The notes below the pieces were generated by a model. It was not told where the DNA came from. It did no database searches and saw only the letters and a list, made by a program, of their open reading frames with translations. From Mesorhizobium sp. M4B.F.Ca.ET.203.01.1.1 (GTDB taxonomy: Bacteria > Pseudomonadota > Alphaproteobacteria > Rhizobiales > Rhizobiaceae): DNA of 64,000 nt. Every line of letters starts with the position of its first letter. The stretch's first letter is position 1. Positions 24,540-33,815 of this stretch are shown piece after piece. The stretch lies in NCBI RefSeq assembly GCF_004791025.1, contig NZ_SRUO01000004.1:186001-250000 (forward strand), written 5' to 3'. Position numbers and translations under genes: made by a program.

Positions 24540-26126
24540 TCATTGGCTGCTTGGTATCCACCAGTCGCGCCCACGCGCGGTGGTGACATATTCCGGCCAG
24601 CGGAAATTGATCGGCGGCTCGTAGTCGCAGAGCGGCGCGATCCAATTCGCGCCGCCGATGCCACCGCCGGTGCGGGCAACGAACTCGTCCATGGCGGCAT
24701 CGCGCGCGGCCTTGTCCTCGAGCAGGCGCAGCGCCGTCAGCGCGACGGTCTTGGAAGCACAGGTCACCATCGGGTCGATCGTCGCGGCAATGCCGCCCAG
24801 CGCGTTCATCACCCAGCCTGGCCAGGCATGGCCGATTGCCGAGCGCAGCGCCGGGCGCGCGACATAGAAACGCGCCGTCGGCGTATGCCAGCTCATGTCG
24901 GTGTAATCGTCGGAGGTCGAGTTGACCTGCGAAGGCGGCAGATCGCGACGCAGGATCGCCTCGGCCTCCCGTGGCGAAATCAGCCGCTCCAGCTCGTCGA
25001 TGAAAGGGTTTTCGGTCGCGACGCCGCCGGCATTGACCTGGATTTCCCGAGCGACGGCTCTCGCTTCTTCGTCCCAGCGCGGCGGACCGACCGTCGAAAG
25101 CGCCGCGTAGGTGATCTCGGCTATGGCATGGTTGGCGAGGCCTGGCCGCGACTTCGACACCCAATGGCGCTCGTGGCGACAGCCGCTCATCGTCGCCGCC
25201 GCTTCCGCGTTGCGGTCGAATACGGCGGTGACCTGCTCGGCCATGGCAATGGTCGGCACGCGGATCATGTACTGGATCTCGGCCAGTCCGGCCGGCAGAT
25301 TGTCGGCGGTCGCCTGGCCGGCCGTCAGGATCGCCTCGCTGATCGACCAGCCGCCCTGGTGCGGCAGCATGGAATCACGCAGCGCCTTGGAAGCCATGTA
25401 CATCAGCATCAGCGCGTCGTTGGCGCCCGGCGCCCTCACCGCCGAATGCGCCTGCGGGATGGGAGCGCCATCGCCTGCGCGAACCCAATTTTCCGGCTCG
25501 TCGCAGATGAAGCGATAGATCATCGCGTAGGCGGCGCCGCAATGGGTGTCCCAGCGCGCGGTGTTGCAGAGCGGCAGCATGTAGAAAGGATGGAAGGAGA
25601 TCATGCCGGCAAGGCCGTCATAGTAGCCCTTGGCGGCATGGATCGGCTTCGAGCCCCTCACCTTCTCGGCCGGCTCGCCGGTGAAGCGCAAAGTGCCTGG
25701 AATGCCGTGGCGTTGCATCGCCGCCTTGGTGGCGAGCAGGCCGCCTAGGCTGGCGATGCCGAGCCCCGAATGCGGATCGGTGTGGCCGCCGGCCTCGACA
25801 CCGAGGCCTGGGCGCGGTCGCTTCACCGGCTCCGCATCCTGGCAGTTGCCGGGCACGGCGTCGTACTCGGCATACATGCCGACGGTTGGGCCGGCGCCGT
25901 TGGTCCAGTGGGCGCAAAAGGCGGTCGGCATGCCGCCCGAGCCTTCCTCGACCGAAAAGCCTTCGCGCTTCAGGCGTTCGACATACCAGGCGGCCGACTG
26001 GTACTCGCGCCAGGCGGTCTCGCCGAAGTCGAAGATGGTGCGCGTCCATGCCGACAGTGACGGCTGGATGTCGTCGAGGCAGGCAAGCGCGGTCGCTTGC
26101 GCCGATGTCGTCGCCGGTTGCTCCAT
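24540..26126 (-). CDS. M20-family amidohydrolase (AbgB-like peptidase/deacylase)
   Basis: 528 residues of the M20 metallo-peptidase family. Visible pieces: VGMYAEYDAVPGNCQD (first metal-site region), VEAGGHTDPHSGLGIASLGG (H and D of the dinuclear zinc site), FTGEPAEKVRGSKPIHA (catalytic Glu region) and TSDDYTDMSWHTP near the C terminus. AbgB-type members cleave amide bonds of aromatic or amino-acid amides. ATG 26126 is divergent to the LysR gene and 31 bp upstream of the amidinotransferase. The operon probably removes an acyl/amide group before the guanidine group is attacked. Confidence 0.85.
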   Translation of the reverse strand: MEQPATTSAQATALACLDDIQPSLSAWTRTIFDFGETAWREYQSAAWYVERLKREGFSVEEGSGGMPTAFCAHWTNGAGPTVGMYAEYDAVPGNCQDAEPVKRPRPGLGVEAGGHTDPHSGLGIASLGGLLATKAAMQRHGIPGTLRFTGEPAEKVRGSKPIHAAKGYYDGLAGMISFHPFYMLPLCNTARWDTHCGAAYAMIYRFICDEPENWVRAGDGAPIPQAHSAVRAPGANDALMLMYMASKALRDSMLPHQGGWSISEAILTAGQATADNLPAGLAEIQYMIRVPTIAMAEQVTAVFDRNAEAAATMSGCRHERHWVSKSRPGLANHAIAEITYAALSTVGPPRWDEEARAVAREIQVNAGGVATENPFIDELERLISPREAEAILRRDLPPSQVNSTSDDYTDMSWHTPTARFYVARPALRSAIGHAWPGWVMNALGGIAATIDPMVTCASKTVALTALRLLEDKAARDAAMDEFVARTGGGIGGANWIAPLCDYEPPINFRWPEYVTTARGRDWWIPSSQ

Positions 26127-26208
26127 GGTGAGAAGAAAGCAGTGAAGCGGCTTTTCAAAAAGTGATATGTTTTCCCGGCTCGTGCAAATTCGGTTCACCT
26201 GAGGTCCC

Positions 26209-27105
26209 TTGCGCATACCTTCCACACAAGCCCTGCGTGCCCTCGACAGCTTCGCCCGTCACGGCAGCGTGTGGCGCGCCGCCGACGAACTGCACCTCAC
26301 CCGCAGCGCCGTCTCGCACCAGCTCCGCCTGCTCGAACGCGACCTCGGCTTCGACCTTTTGGAGCGCATCGGCAAGGGAGTGGCGCTCACTCCGCGCGGC
26401 CAGCGCTACGCCAGCGACGTGCGCAAGGCGCTGACCGTTCTCGGCGACGCTGTGGGGCGCAACGCCGGCACCGGCGTCGGCGGCTCGTTCGCCGTCTCCT
26501 GCACGCCGGGCTTCGCCTCGCTGTTCCTCTGCACCCATATCGGCGAGTTCCGGCAGATGTACCCGGATGTCGCGCTGCACATCCTGACGCCGAGGCGGCT
26601 CGACGACGTCAGCAATCCCGACGCCGATGCCTTCATCGCCTTCGGTGTCGGCAACTGGCCGAACCGCGCGGCCGAGCTCCTGTGCGAGATCTCGTTCACG
26701 CCGCTCTGCAGCCCGACGCTGCTCAACAAGGTCGGCGGTTTTTCCAAGCCCGCCGACGTGCTGCGCGCCAACCTCCTGCATCTCGGCGATACCGAGGACT
26801 GGGCGCGCTGGCTGGCGCTGTCCAAGGTGGAGAACCCCGACACCGAAGGCGGCATCTTCTTTTCCGACATGAACCTCGTCTTCTCGGCGGCGATCGCCGG
26901 CCAGGGCATAGCCATGGGTGACGAATTGACCAGCCGCAAGGCGCTGAACGAGGGCCGGCTGGTGCGCCCTTTCGACATCGCGATCAAATCGCCGCGGTCG
27001 TATTTCCTGGTGTCGGAGCACGCCAAGGCCAACCATCCGGTGCTGCAGGCGTTCGGCGGATGGCTGCGATCGAAGCTGTCGGAGAACCGGGTCGGGCCGT
27101 ATTGA
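26209..27105 (+). CDS. LysR-family regulator divergent from the amidohydrolase operon
   Basis: 298 residues. The winged-helix domain fills residues 1-60 (SFARHGSVWRAADELHLTRS, recognition helix AVSHQLRLLERDLG), followed by a periplasmic-binding-like effector domain. It starts with TTG at 26209, with a GAGG site five bases upstream. It lies between the divergent amidohydrolase operon and the ABC importer, so it very probably controls both, with the substrate as inducer. The subtype resembles GcvA-like LTTRs. Confidence 0.88.
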   Translation: MRIPSTQALRALDSFARHGSVWRAADELHLTRSAVSHQLRLLERDLGFDLLERIGKGVALTPRGQRYASDVRKALTVLGDAVGRNAGTGVGGSFAVSCTPGFASLFLCTHIGEFRQMYPDVALHILTPRRLDDVSNPDADAFIAFGVGNWPNRAAELLCEISFTPLCSPTLLNKVGGFSKPADVLRANLLHLGDTEDWARWLALSKVENPDTEGGIFFSDMNLVFSAAIAGQGIAMGDELTSRKALNEGRLVRPFDIAIKSPRSYFLVSEHAKANHPVLQAFGGWLRSKLSENRVGPY

Positions 27106-27126
27106 GGCGGAGCGCCATTTCCGCCT
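27105..27126 (+). terminator. Hairpin behind the LysR gene
   Basis: AGGCGGA and TCCGCCT arms (7 bp) around an 8-base loop follow the LysR stop directly. There is no T run, so termination is plausible but not strong. Confidence 0.35.
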
Positions 27127-27233
27127 AGTCGGCCCAGACGTGAATCAAATTTGCCGATCAGACGAAAACTATTCGATTGCGGTGAACGCGCGCCGTGCCT
27201 ACGATTTCAACCGAGACTGAGGAAGAGGCAGGA

Positions 27234-28328
27234 ATGCAGCAACCCGGCCGGGCAGCAGAAATCAAGGCGAACGGGATCGGCAAGAGCTTCGGCTCGTTCC
27301 GGGCGCTGGACAATCTGACGCTCGATATCGGCCGCGGCGAGTTCCTGACCCTGCTCGGGCCGTCGGGCTCCGGCAAGACCACCTTCCTGATGATCCTCGC
27401 CGGCTTCGTGCAGCCGAGCGAGGGCCGCCTGTTCAGCGACGGTGTCGACATCACTCAACGGCCGGCCGAGCAGCGCGCCGCCGGCATGGTGTTCCAGGGC
27501 TATGCGCTGTTCCCGCATATGAGCGTCGAACAGAACATCGCCTTCCCGCTCAAGGTGCGCAAGAAAACGGCCACCGAGATAAGGCAGCGCGTCGGCGAGA
27601 TGGTCGAGCGCGTCGGGCTGAAGGGCCACGAGAAGAAATTGCCGGCGCAGCTTTCCGGCGGCCAGCAGCAGCGCGTGGCGCTCGCCCGCGCACTGGTGTT
27701 CGAGCCGGGCGTGCTCCTGCTCGACGAGCCGTTCTCGGCGCTGGACAAGAGCCTGCGCGGCCAGATGCAGGCCGAGATGAAGCGGCTGCACCAGGAGACC
27801 GGCACCACCTTCGTCTTCGTCACCCACGACCAGAGCGAGGCGCTGGCGCTGTCGTCGCGCGTCGCCATTTTCAACCATGGCAAGCTGTTGCAGGTCGGCG
27901 CGCCGGATGAGGTCTATGACCGGCCCGCAAACCGCTTCGTCGCCGAGTTCCTGGGCGAGATCAACATGCTGCCGGTGAAGGGCGTCAAGCCCGCCGACAA
28001 TGGCGCCATCGGCCTGTGCGAAGACCGCGCGGTCAACATGCGCTGCAAGGCCGAGACGGTCAAAGGCGACGCCTTGCTGGCGATCCGACCGGAGCACATG
28101 TCGATCGCGCGCGAGGCGGCGGTGGGCGAGAACGGCATCGCGGCGACCGCGATCGCCTCCACCTATCTGGGCGCTGCGACCAGGCTTGATCTTACGACGC
28201 GCCAAGGTTCGAAAGTGACGGTGTCGGTGCCGAACGAGGTGGCCGCGGCGGCGCTAAGCAAGGGCAATTCCGTCTGGCTGACCTGGCCGGCCGAAAAAGG
28301 TTTCCTCCTTCCGGACGGAGGACAATGA
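27234..28328 (+). CDS. ABC transporter ATP-binding protein, polyamine (PotA) type
   Basis: 364 residues. Walker A is GPSGSGKTT, the signature is LSGGQQQRVALARAL, Walker B is VLLLDEPFSALD, and the H-loop is VTHDQSEAL. The C-terminal TOBE domain (from about residue 280) is typical of the spermidine/putrescine and Fe/thiamine uptake ATPases. ATG 27234 with a GAGGCAGGA site was chosen over an earlier in-frame GTG. First gene of a four-gene importer (ATPase, binding protein, two permeases). The operon probably brings in the substrate of the neighbouring hydrolases. Confidence 0.92.
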   Translation: MQQPGRAAEIKANGIGKSFGSFRALDNLTLDIGRGEFLTLLGPSGSGKTTFLMILAGFVQPSEGRLFSDGVDITQRPAEQRAAGMVFQGYALFPHMSVEQNIAFPLKVRKKTATEIRQRVGEMVERVGLKGHEKKLPAQLSGGQQQRVALARALVFEPGVLLLDEPFSALDKSLRGQMQAEMKRLHQETGTTFVFVTHDQSEALALSSRVAIFNHGKLLQVGAPDEVYDRPANRFVAEFLGEINMLPVKGVKPADNGAIGLCEDRAVNMRCKAETVKGDALLAIRPEHMSIAREAAVGENGIAATAIASTYLGAATRLDLTTRQGSKVTVSVPNEVAAAALSKGNSVWLTWPAEKGFLLPDGGQ

Positions 28329-28399
28329 CCGCTGCTGCGGCCTGACCTCGCCGCACCGGCTTTCCGGATCAGATCAACGACAAAACAAGGGGAACTGAC

Positions 28400-29512
28400 A
28401 TGACCGATACCAAGAAACACGCCATCGAATCCCTTGCCGCCAGGGCAAGGAGCGGCGAGATCTCGCGCCGCCAGTTCGCGCAGCTCGCCGGCCTCGTGCT
28501 GGCCGGCACGCCGCTGCTCATGCGCTCGACCGGCGCCTTCGCCGCGGCGAAGGAACTGGTGCTGGTGAACTGGGGCGGCGACGCCATCACCGCCTATGAC
28601 GCCGCCTATGGCCAGGCCTTCACCAAGGACACCGGCATCACCGTCAAGATGGACGGCTCGGGCCCGACCGAAGGCGCGATCGCGGCGCAGTTCAAGAGCG
28701 GCGCGCCGACCTGGGACCTCGTCGACGTCGATCCGTTCTCGGCGATCACGCTGGGCGCGCAAGGCATGCTGGAGCCGATCGACTACGCGGTCGTCGACAA
28801 GAAGAAGATGCGCGAGGGCTTCGGCTGGGAATACGCCGCCTCGACCTATTTCTTCTCCTATGTGATCGCCTACGATTCGGAGAAATACGGCAGCGAGGCG
28901 CCGACCGGCATGGCCGATTTCTTCGACGTGAAGAAATTCCCCGGCAAGCGCTCGCTCTACAAATGGGGCGTGTCGAGCTGGGAGGCAGCGCTTCTCGCCG
29001 ACGGCATCGCACCCGCCTCGCTCTACCCGCTCGATTTGAAGCGTGCGCATGACAAGATCGCCGCCTTCAAGGAGAATGTCGTCGCCTATTGGGGTGGCGG
29101 CGCCGAAAGCCAGAGCGTGCTGCTCAACGGCGAGGCCTCGATGGCGATCGTGTGGTCGACGCGCGCCTCGCTAATCGAGCAGGACTCCGGTGGCAAGATC
29201 AAATTCATCTGGGACCAGGGCCTGATCTCGCCCGGCGCGCTGGCCGTGCTCAAGAACAACCCCGGCGGCAAGGACGCGGCGATGAAGTTCATCGCCAGCG
29301 CGCAGGATCCGCAAAAGCAGTTGGTCATGTTCGACAAGCTCGGACAGGGCCCGGCCAATCCGGCCGCCGACGCGCTGATCCCCGCCGACAAGAAGCGCAT
29401 CAACCCGGTCGATCCCGAGAACATGAAGAAGCAGATCGCGCTCGATATGGAGTGGTACGCCAAGAATTACGGGCCGGCGCTCGACGAATACACCAAGATC
29501 ATCTCCGCCTGA
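28400..29512 (+). CDS. Periplasmic solute-binding protein, polyamine (PotD/F) type
   Basis: 370 residues with a twin-arginine signal (SRRQFAQLAGLVLAGTPLLM, residues 21-40; cleavage near AFA-AAKE). The class D-I/extracellular solute-binding fold follows, with ELVLVNWGGD and YTKII-type ends as in PotD relatives. Tat export suggests folding before export, seen in several ABC solute-binding proteins of this type in rhizobia. It sits between the ATPase and the permeases. The ligand cannot be read, but the operon's neighbours point to an amino- or guanidino-compound. Confidence 0.9.
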   Translation: MTDTKKHAIESLAARARSGEISRRQFAQLAGLVLAGTPLLMRSTGAFAAAKELVLVNWGGDAITAYDAAYGQAFTKDTGITVKMDGSGPTEGAIAAQFKSGAPTWDLVDVDPFSAITLGAQGMLEPIDYAVVDKKKMREGFGWEYAASTYFFSYVIAYDSEKYGSEAPTGMADFFDVKKFPGKRSLYKWGVSSWEAALLADGIAPASLYPLDLKRAHDKIAAFKENVVAYWGGGAESQSVLLNGEASMAIVWSTRASLIEQDSGGKIKFIWDQGLISPGALAVLKNNPGGKDAAMKFIASAQDPQKQLVMFDKLGQGPANPAADALIPADKKRINPVDPENMKKQIALDMEWYAKNYGPALDEYTKIISA

Positions 29513-29536
29513 GCGGGCGCGGATTTTCTGGCTGAC

Positions 29537-30370
29537 ATGAGAGGCACCCTCTCCGACAGGACGGGCGCGGCGCTGTTGATGGCGCCGCTGCTCCTGTTCC
29601 TGATCCTTGCCTATGCCTGGCCGTTTCTCGGCGTGGTGAAGTGGAGCTTCACTCTGCCTACGCCGGGGCTCGGCCAATATGGCGCGCTCGCGACCGATCC
29701 GCTGGTGCAGTCGGTGTTTGTCCGCACGCTGCGCATCGCGCTCATCGTCACGCTGGTGTCGGTCACCGCCGCCTATGCCATCACCGTGGTGTGGGTGCGC
29801 GGCAGTCCGGCGCAGCGCGTGCTCGCCGAATTCTGCATCCTGGTGCCGTTCTGGATCTCGGTGCTGACGCGCGCCTTCGGCTGGGTGGCGCTGCTCTCCA
29901 ACCGCGGCCTGATCAACACCTGGCTGCAGTCGGTGGGCTTCATTTCCGAGCCGCTCACGCTGGTGCGCAACGAATTCGGCGTCATTGTCGGCATGACGCA
30001 TTTCCTCATCCCCTTCGCGGTGTTTCCGCTGGCGTCCGCCATGCGCAGCCTCGACGAGCGCGTGCTGCTCGCGGCGCGCGGGCTGGGCTCCAGCCGCATG
30101 CGTACCTTCTGGACGGTGTTCGTGCCGATGACGCGCTCCGGCATCATCGGCTCGGCGATCATCGTCTTCGTCTTCTCGCTGGGCTTCTTCGTCACGCCGG
30201 CGATCCTCGGCGGCGGCCGCAGCGTGATGATCGCCGAGCTGATTTATCTGCGCATCTTCCAGAGCCCGGACTGGGGACTGGGCGCGGCGATCAGCGTCGT
30301 GCTGGTGCTGTTCGTCGGCGCGCTGATGGCGCTCCTGTTCCGCTACGTCAAACCGAAGCAGCTGGTGTAG
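29537..30370 (+). CDS. ABC transporter permease, PotB type
   Basis: 277 residues with six membrane helices and the cytoplasmic EAA-type loop LAARGLGSSRMRTFWTVFVP near residues 176-195 that contacts the ATPase. The start ATG at 29537 follows the binding-protein gene by 24 bp. It pairs with the PotC-type permease immediately downstream. Function: membrane channel half of the importer. Confidence 0.9.
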   Translation: MRGTLSDRTGAALLMAPLLLFLILAYAWPFLGVVKWSFTLPTPGLGQYGALATDPLVQSVFVRTLRIALIVTLVSVTAAYAITVVWVRGSPAQRVLAEFCILVPFWISVLTRAFGWVALLSNRGLINTWLQSVGFISEPLTLVRNEFGVIVGMTHFLIPFAVFPLASAMRSLDERVLLAARGLGSSRMRTFWTVFVPMTRSGIIGSAIIVFVFSLGFFVTPAILGGGRSVMIAELIYLRIFQSPDWGLGAAISVVLVLFVGALMALLFRYVKPKQLV

Positions 30371-30372
30371 CG

Positions 30373-31176
30373 ATGCCGACCTATCGTCCCGGTCCCGTCT
30401 CGCTCATCCTCGCCGTGCTGGTGGCGCTGTTCCTGCTGCTGCCGCTGCTTGCCGTCATCCCGGTGTCGCTGACGCCGAGCCGGATGCTGGCAATGCCGTC
30501 GGGCGAGCTGTCGCTGCGCCACTACCGATCGCTCTACGAGGATCCGCGCTGGATCGACGCCATCCTGCTGTCGATCCGGATCGGCGTGGTCAGCAGCGCC
30601 ATCTCGACCGTGCTGGCGCTCTGTTTCAGCCTTGGGGTGTGGATGTTCCAGCCGCGCTTCACAGCCGCACTCGTCGGCTTCGTGCTGTTGCCGATGGTGG
30701 TGCCGCCGGTGGTGTCGGCGATCACGCTCTACTTCCTGCTGACCTCGATCTCGGGGGCGAGCTCGTTCTTCGGCTACGACACCTGGCTCGGCGTCGCGAT
30801 GGCGCATTCGGTGATGACGGTGCCCTTCGCGACGGTGCTGATTCTGGTCTCGCTCAGCCAGCTCGACCGCCGCATCGACCTCGCCGCGCGCGGCCTCGGC
30901 GCCAGCGTGTGGGAGCGCGCGACGCGTATCATCATGCCCAACATCAAGTTCGGCATCGTCACCGCCGCGCTGCTCTCCTTCGTGCTGTCCTGGGAGGAGA
31001 TCGGCGTGACGCTGTTCATCACCTCGGTCAACGCGATCACGCTGCCTCGCCTGATGTGGATGGGACTGCGCGACAACATCGATCCGGCGATCGCCGCGCT
31101 CTCGGTGATCCTGATCATCATCACCGTGCTGGTGCTTGCGGTGAGGAGCGTGGTGACCAGGCGCGCAGCGCCGTAG
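30373..31176 (+). CDS. ABC transporter permease, PotC type
   Basis: 267 residues with six membrane helices and the EAA loop LAARGLGASVWERATRIIMP near residue 170-190. The ATG at 30373 starts two bases after the preceding stop, so the permeases are co-translated. Last gene of the importer; a strong hairpin follows at 31225. Confidence 0.9.
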   Translation: MPTYRPGPVSLILAVLVALFLLLPLLAVIPVSLTPSRMLAMPSGELSLRHYRSLYEDPRWIDAILLSIRIGVVSSAISTVLALCFSLGVWMFQPRFTAALVGFVLLPMVVPPVVSAITLYFLLTSISGASSFFGYDTWLGVAMAHSVMTVPFATVLILVSLSQLDRRIDLAARGLGASVWERATRIIMPNIKFGIVTAALLSFVLSWEEIGVTLFITSVNAITLPRLMWMGLRDNIDPAIAALSVILIIITVLVLAVRSVVTRRAAP

Positions 31177-31224
31177 AGCGATTCACCGCTTCACGGAAAC
31201 AGGGCAAAAGGCAGACACGACATC

Positions 31225-31249
31225 GGCACCGGCCTGGAAGGCCGGTGCC
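31225..31249. terminator. Bidirectional hairpin terminator between the importer and the ArsR gene
   Basis: GGCACCGGCC and GGCCGGTGCC form a perfect 10-bp stem with a 5-base loop (TGGAA). It lies between the convergent PotC-type and ArsR genes and would stop transcription from both sides; neither side has a long T run. Confidence 0.55.
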
Positions 31250-31303
31250 CTGTCACGGGATCGACAGGCTGCCGGGCGCGGCGGGAGCGCCAGGCGTGCC
31301 TAT

Positions 31304-31675
31304 TCAGGCCGCCTGCGGCCGGCGCTGCCTTTCGGCCACGTACTGCCGGTGCTGGCCGGCGAGCGGTCGCTCGGTCGCCAGCAGGCCATCCAACAAGGCG
31401 AGCAGCTCGCGCGCCGCGGCCGACTTGCAGGAGTAATAGACCATCTGCCGGTCGCGGCGGGTTTCGACCAGGCCAAACCTGCGCAGCTTAGCAAGATGCT
31501 GCGACAGGGCAGACTGGCTGAGGTCGACCTTCTCGGCGAGAGTGCCGACCGAGAGTTCGCCCGCAGCCAGATAGTTCATGATCATAAGCCGCTTCCCGTT
31601 GCCCATCACGGTCAGAAATGCGGCCGCGGTTTCGGCGTTGGAAGTGAGTTCCTTCGAGACCATCGATTTCCCCAT
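31304..31675 (-). CDS. ArsR-family winged-helix regulator, NolR-like
   Basis: 123 residues. The helix-turn-helix region has LAEKVDLSQSALSQHLAKLR followed by the wing LVETRRDRQMVYYS, the same order as rhizobial NolR. No Cys-based metal site is present near the recognition helix, so it is more like the NolR/SmtB-type non-metal members. NolR represses nodulation, quorum sensing and other global functions in Rhizobium; whether this protein is that regulator or a paralogue is not shown. ATG 31675 with a GGAAGAG site; an alternative start at 31663 exists. Confidence 0.75.
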   Translation of the reverse strand: MGKSMVSKELTSNAETAAAFLTVMGNGKRLMIMNYLAAGELSVGTLAEKVDLSQSALSQHLAKLRRFGLVETRRDRQMVYYSCKSAAARELLALLDGLLATERPLAGQHRQYVAERQRRPQAA

Positions 31676-32100
31676 ACTTCGTGCTCTTCCGAAGCCACGG
31701 GGGCAATGGCATCAGACATCCAGAGCGTTACCTGAGCGAACCATCCCGACGGTATCGGAACGGAGCTCTGCTTCTTGTTTGACCATGATCCTTCTCGAAG
31801 AATCGGTTGCCACCATTCGGGATCATGGCCGGGACGACCCACGCGCCTTGGAAAGCGGCGCAAGCCGGCGCAGATTCGCAAACTTCCGAACCCGCGCCGC
31901 CAAGAAGTACCAGCACGGCGCTCTTTCAGCAACAATATAACGATTTTTTGCGCGTGGTCGCAGCGCCCTCACCGCTCCGAGACGGTGAAGCAAGGGCCGG
32001 ATGCATCGGCAATGGCGACCTCACGGGCTGTTGAGAAGGGCAATGAAACCTCGCGGCCGTTCCCGCGTTTTGGATGGTTGAAGGCAGTGAGGGTTCCAAC
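31676..32100. other. Intergenic region, no gene recognised
   Basis: 425 bp between the divergent NolR-like and DUF982 genes. Several overlapping frames of 60-100 codons exist but none has a good start, a recognised family or consistent codon use. It should hold both promoters. Confidence 0.4.
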
Positions 32101-32358
32101 ATGACCCAGGGTTGGTTTTCGAGGCCGGTCACGGTTTCGGTGGGCGTCGCGGGCGCGATCAGGCACATTTCGAGCGCACAGCAGGCGGTCGAGCTGCTGG
32201 CGGGTCAGTGGCGGGACGCCGGCAGCGCGCTGCACGGCTCGGCGCTGCGCGCCTGCCGCAGGGCGATGAGTGGCGAGGTTCCGGCCGACGCCGCCCGGGA
32301 CGCGTTCATCGGCGCCGCGCGCGAGGCGCATGTGCTGGTGGAGCACGCGTCGGAATGA
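32101..32358 (+). CDS. DUF982-domain protein
   Basis: 85 residues. The opening F-x-x-P-V-x-V-x-V (WFSRPVTVSVGVAGAIRHIS) and the helix RACRRAMSGEVPADAARDAF with a closing AAREAHVLVEHA match DUF982, a small family of unknown function that is multiplied in Rhizobiales. A paralogue lies at 62759. A GTGAGGG site precedes ATG 32101, 10 bases away. A convergent hairpin follows. Confidence 0.8.
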   Translation: MTQGWFSRPVTVSVGVAGAIRHISSAQQAVELLAGQWRDAGSALHGSALRACRRAMSGEVPADAARDAFIGAAREAHVLVEHASE

Positions 32359-32362
32359 TGGT

Positions 32363-32397
32363 GCCCGGGCGGGATGGACAGGTCCATCCGTTCGGGC
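32363..32397. terminator. Bidirectional hairpin between DUF982 and the 32399 gene
   Basis: The core GGATGGAC-AG-GTCCATCC has an 8-bp stem and is extended outward by GCCCG/CGGGC. It is placed between convergent genes, so it can terminate both. Confidence 0.55.
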
Positions 32398-32398
32398 T

Positions 32399-32686
32399 TC
32401 AGATCCCGAACATCAGGGTCGCATAGACTATCGGGCCTGCGATCAGGCAGACAGCCATCGCGATCAGCACGGCTATAGCGAAGCGCTCCGCGCGTCTGAC
32501 ACGGTTCGCGACCTCATCGTCGTCGGTTGAGATGAGATCGAGGATCGAAAAAACTCGGGGGGCAGTATGGTTGTCGTTTGCGGGTCGGCCTGCTTCGTCA
32601 TGCAGGTTCAGTCTGCTTGGGCTAGAGGTCACATTCGTCTCGCTATTCGAATACGCCACACCGCTTGCCGCTGGTGGCGATGCCAA
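32399..32686 (-). CDS. Tail-anchored small membrane protein (95 aa)
   Basis: 95 residues. The N-terminal two thirds are polar and disordered (Ser/Asn-rich head, then RPANDNHTAPRVFSILDLIS), followed by a basic-acidic RVRRAERFAI and one C-terminal hydrophobic helix (about residues 70-93). N-P-A/N-D-N-type short motifs recur in rhizobial small proteins. Start at 32686 is not supported by a strong site, so the true start may lie further inside. No function recognised. Confidence 0.5.
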   Translation of the reverse strand: MASPPAASGVAYSNSETNVTSSPSRLNLHDEAGRPANDNHTAPRVFSILDLISTDDDEVANRVRRAERFAIAVLIAMAVCLIAGPIVYATLMFGI

Positions 32687-32920
32687 TCGGCGCCCGCTAT
32701 GTCAAGAAGAACTTACGGACATCCGGTGACTACGACAGGCCTTGCCGCAGCCGCTCACCAACTCGCGACCGCGAAATTGGTTGCCGGTCGCGGCCCAATG
32801 CGCTCGGCGATCAGGCTTTGGTCCGACCCAGTCCGAGCGAGACTGTCACGGTGATGGAACCCTTGACGGCGGGAACCATATTCCGACGCCGGCCGTTGAC
32901 CGACGCGAAGGAGAAAACCA

Positions 32921-33274
32921 ATGGCCGAAACAGACGACCAATCCTCGACACCCAAAATGACCCAACGCGAGGCTCAGGAGGCACTCGAAAAGCAGGTCGC
33001 GCAGTTGAAGCGCGAGATCAACAAGATCAATCGAACATTGTCCGAGCGCGCCGAAGAGGCTCTGGAGGAGGCCAATGGCTGGTATGACAGCGCGACTGAT
33101 CGTGCCAGCCGGACCGCTCAGGCACTTCGCAGCAGAGCGCAGTCGGTTTCCGGAGTGGTCCAGGAAAATCCGGGCACGGTCTCGACCGCCTTCGTTCTGG
33201 GCGGCATGATCGGCCTGATGCTTGGGCTCATCCTTACCGGTGCGGACGATCCCCGCCGCGGGCGCTGGCTCTAG
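32921..33274 (+). CDS. ElaB/YqjD-like (DUF883-type) membrane-anchored protein
   Basis: 117 residues: polar N terminus, a long amphipathic helix with KQVAQLKREINKINRTLSER, and a C-terminal membrane helix with Gly spacing (FVLGGMIGLMLGLILTG) near residues 90-106. This layout matches ElaB/YqjD proteins, which anchor ribosomes or associate with membranes in stationary phase. An AAGGAG site (gcgaaggagaaaacc) precedes ATG 32921. Function in rhizobia untested. Confidence 0.7.
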   Translation: MAETDDQSSTPKMTQREAQEALEKQVAQLKREINKINRTLSERAEEALEEANGWYDSATDRASRTAQALRSRAQSVSGVVQENPGTVSTAFVLGGMIGLMLGLILTGADDPRRGRWL

Positions 33275-33449
33275 GTCCGCCTGGATCGCGCTCGGCGCGT
33301 GGCCCTGCCGCGCATCATATTAGCAGGAAACGATATGTTAACGGCTGTCATGCAGCCTTTGCGCGTGGAGGAAGGGCAATGCCCTCCTCATCGACGTTCC
33401 AACGTGCGCCCTCGAGCGCCGGGACGTTCGACCAATGCGGAGCAAACGC

Positions 33450-33761
33450 ATGAGTGTCGAAACAGCTCTGGAACAATTGCTGCGGTTGATTCATCGCCGG
33501 GCCATGAGACTAGCGGCTTTGCCGGATGACGAGAGGGATCTGCACTACGATCTCATCCGCCTGTCTTGTTGCAAGGCGGCCGAGCATATTGGGCAAAGTC
33601 CGGACGAGGCAGCCATCACCGCAAACGACATGGTCGAGTTCGTTCGCGCGCTGGTCGGGATCATCGAAGTGGGGCGCGGACATGACCGGCGCGAAGCGCC
33701 GATCGGTCGCCGGCCGGCACAGCAGTTCGCCGGCCTGGGGAACGGCGCCGCACGCACTTAG
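33450..33761 (+). CDS. Small hypothetical protein (103 aa)
   Basis: 103 residues, helical, starting MSVETALEQLLRLIHRRAMR. The body contains DERDLHYDLIRLSCCKAAEH and ITANDMVEFVRALVGIIEVG. ATG 33450 has a GGAGC site; an in-frame ATG lies at 33435. No known domain is recognised; C-C and the charged helix do not identify a family. It precedes the tRNA-Arg gene on the other strand. Confidence 0.5.
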   Translation: MSVETALEQLLRLIHRRAMRLAALPDDERDLHYDLIRLSCCKAAEHIGQSPDEAAITANDMVEFVRALVGIIEVGRGHDRREAPIGRRPAQQFAGLGNGAART

Positions 33762-33815
33762 GCCGGCGCTTCAGCCTCGCCAGCCCCGCCAAACAGTCAA
33801 CAAAATCGGAGATAT

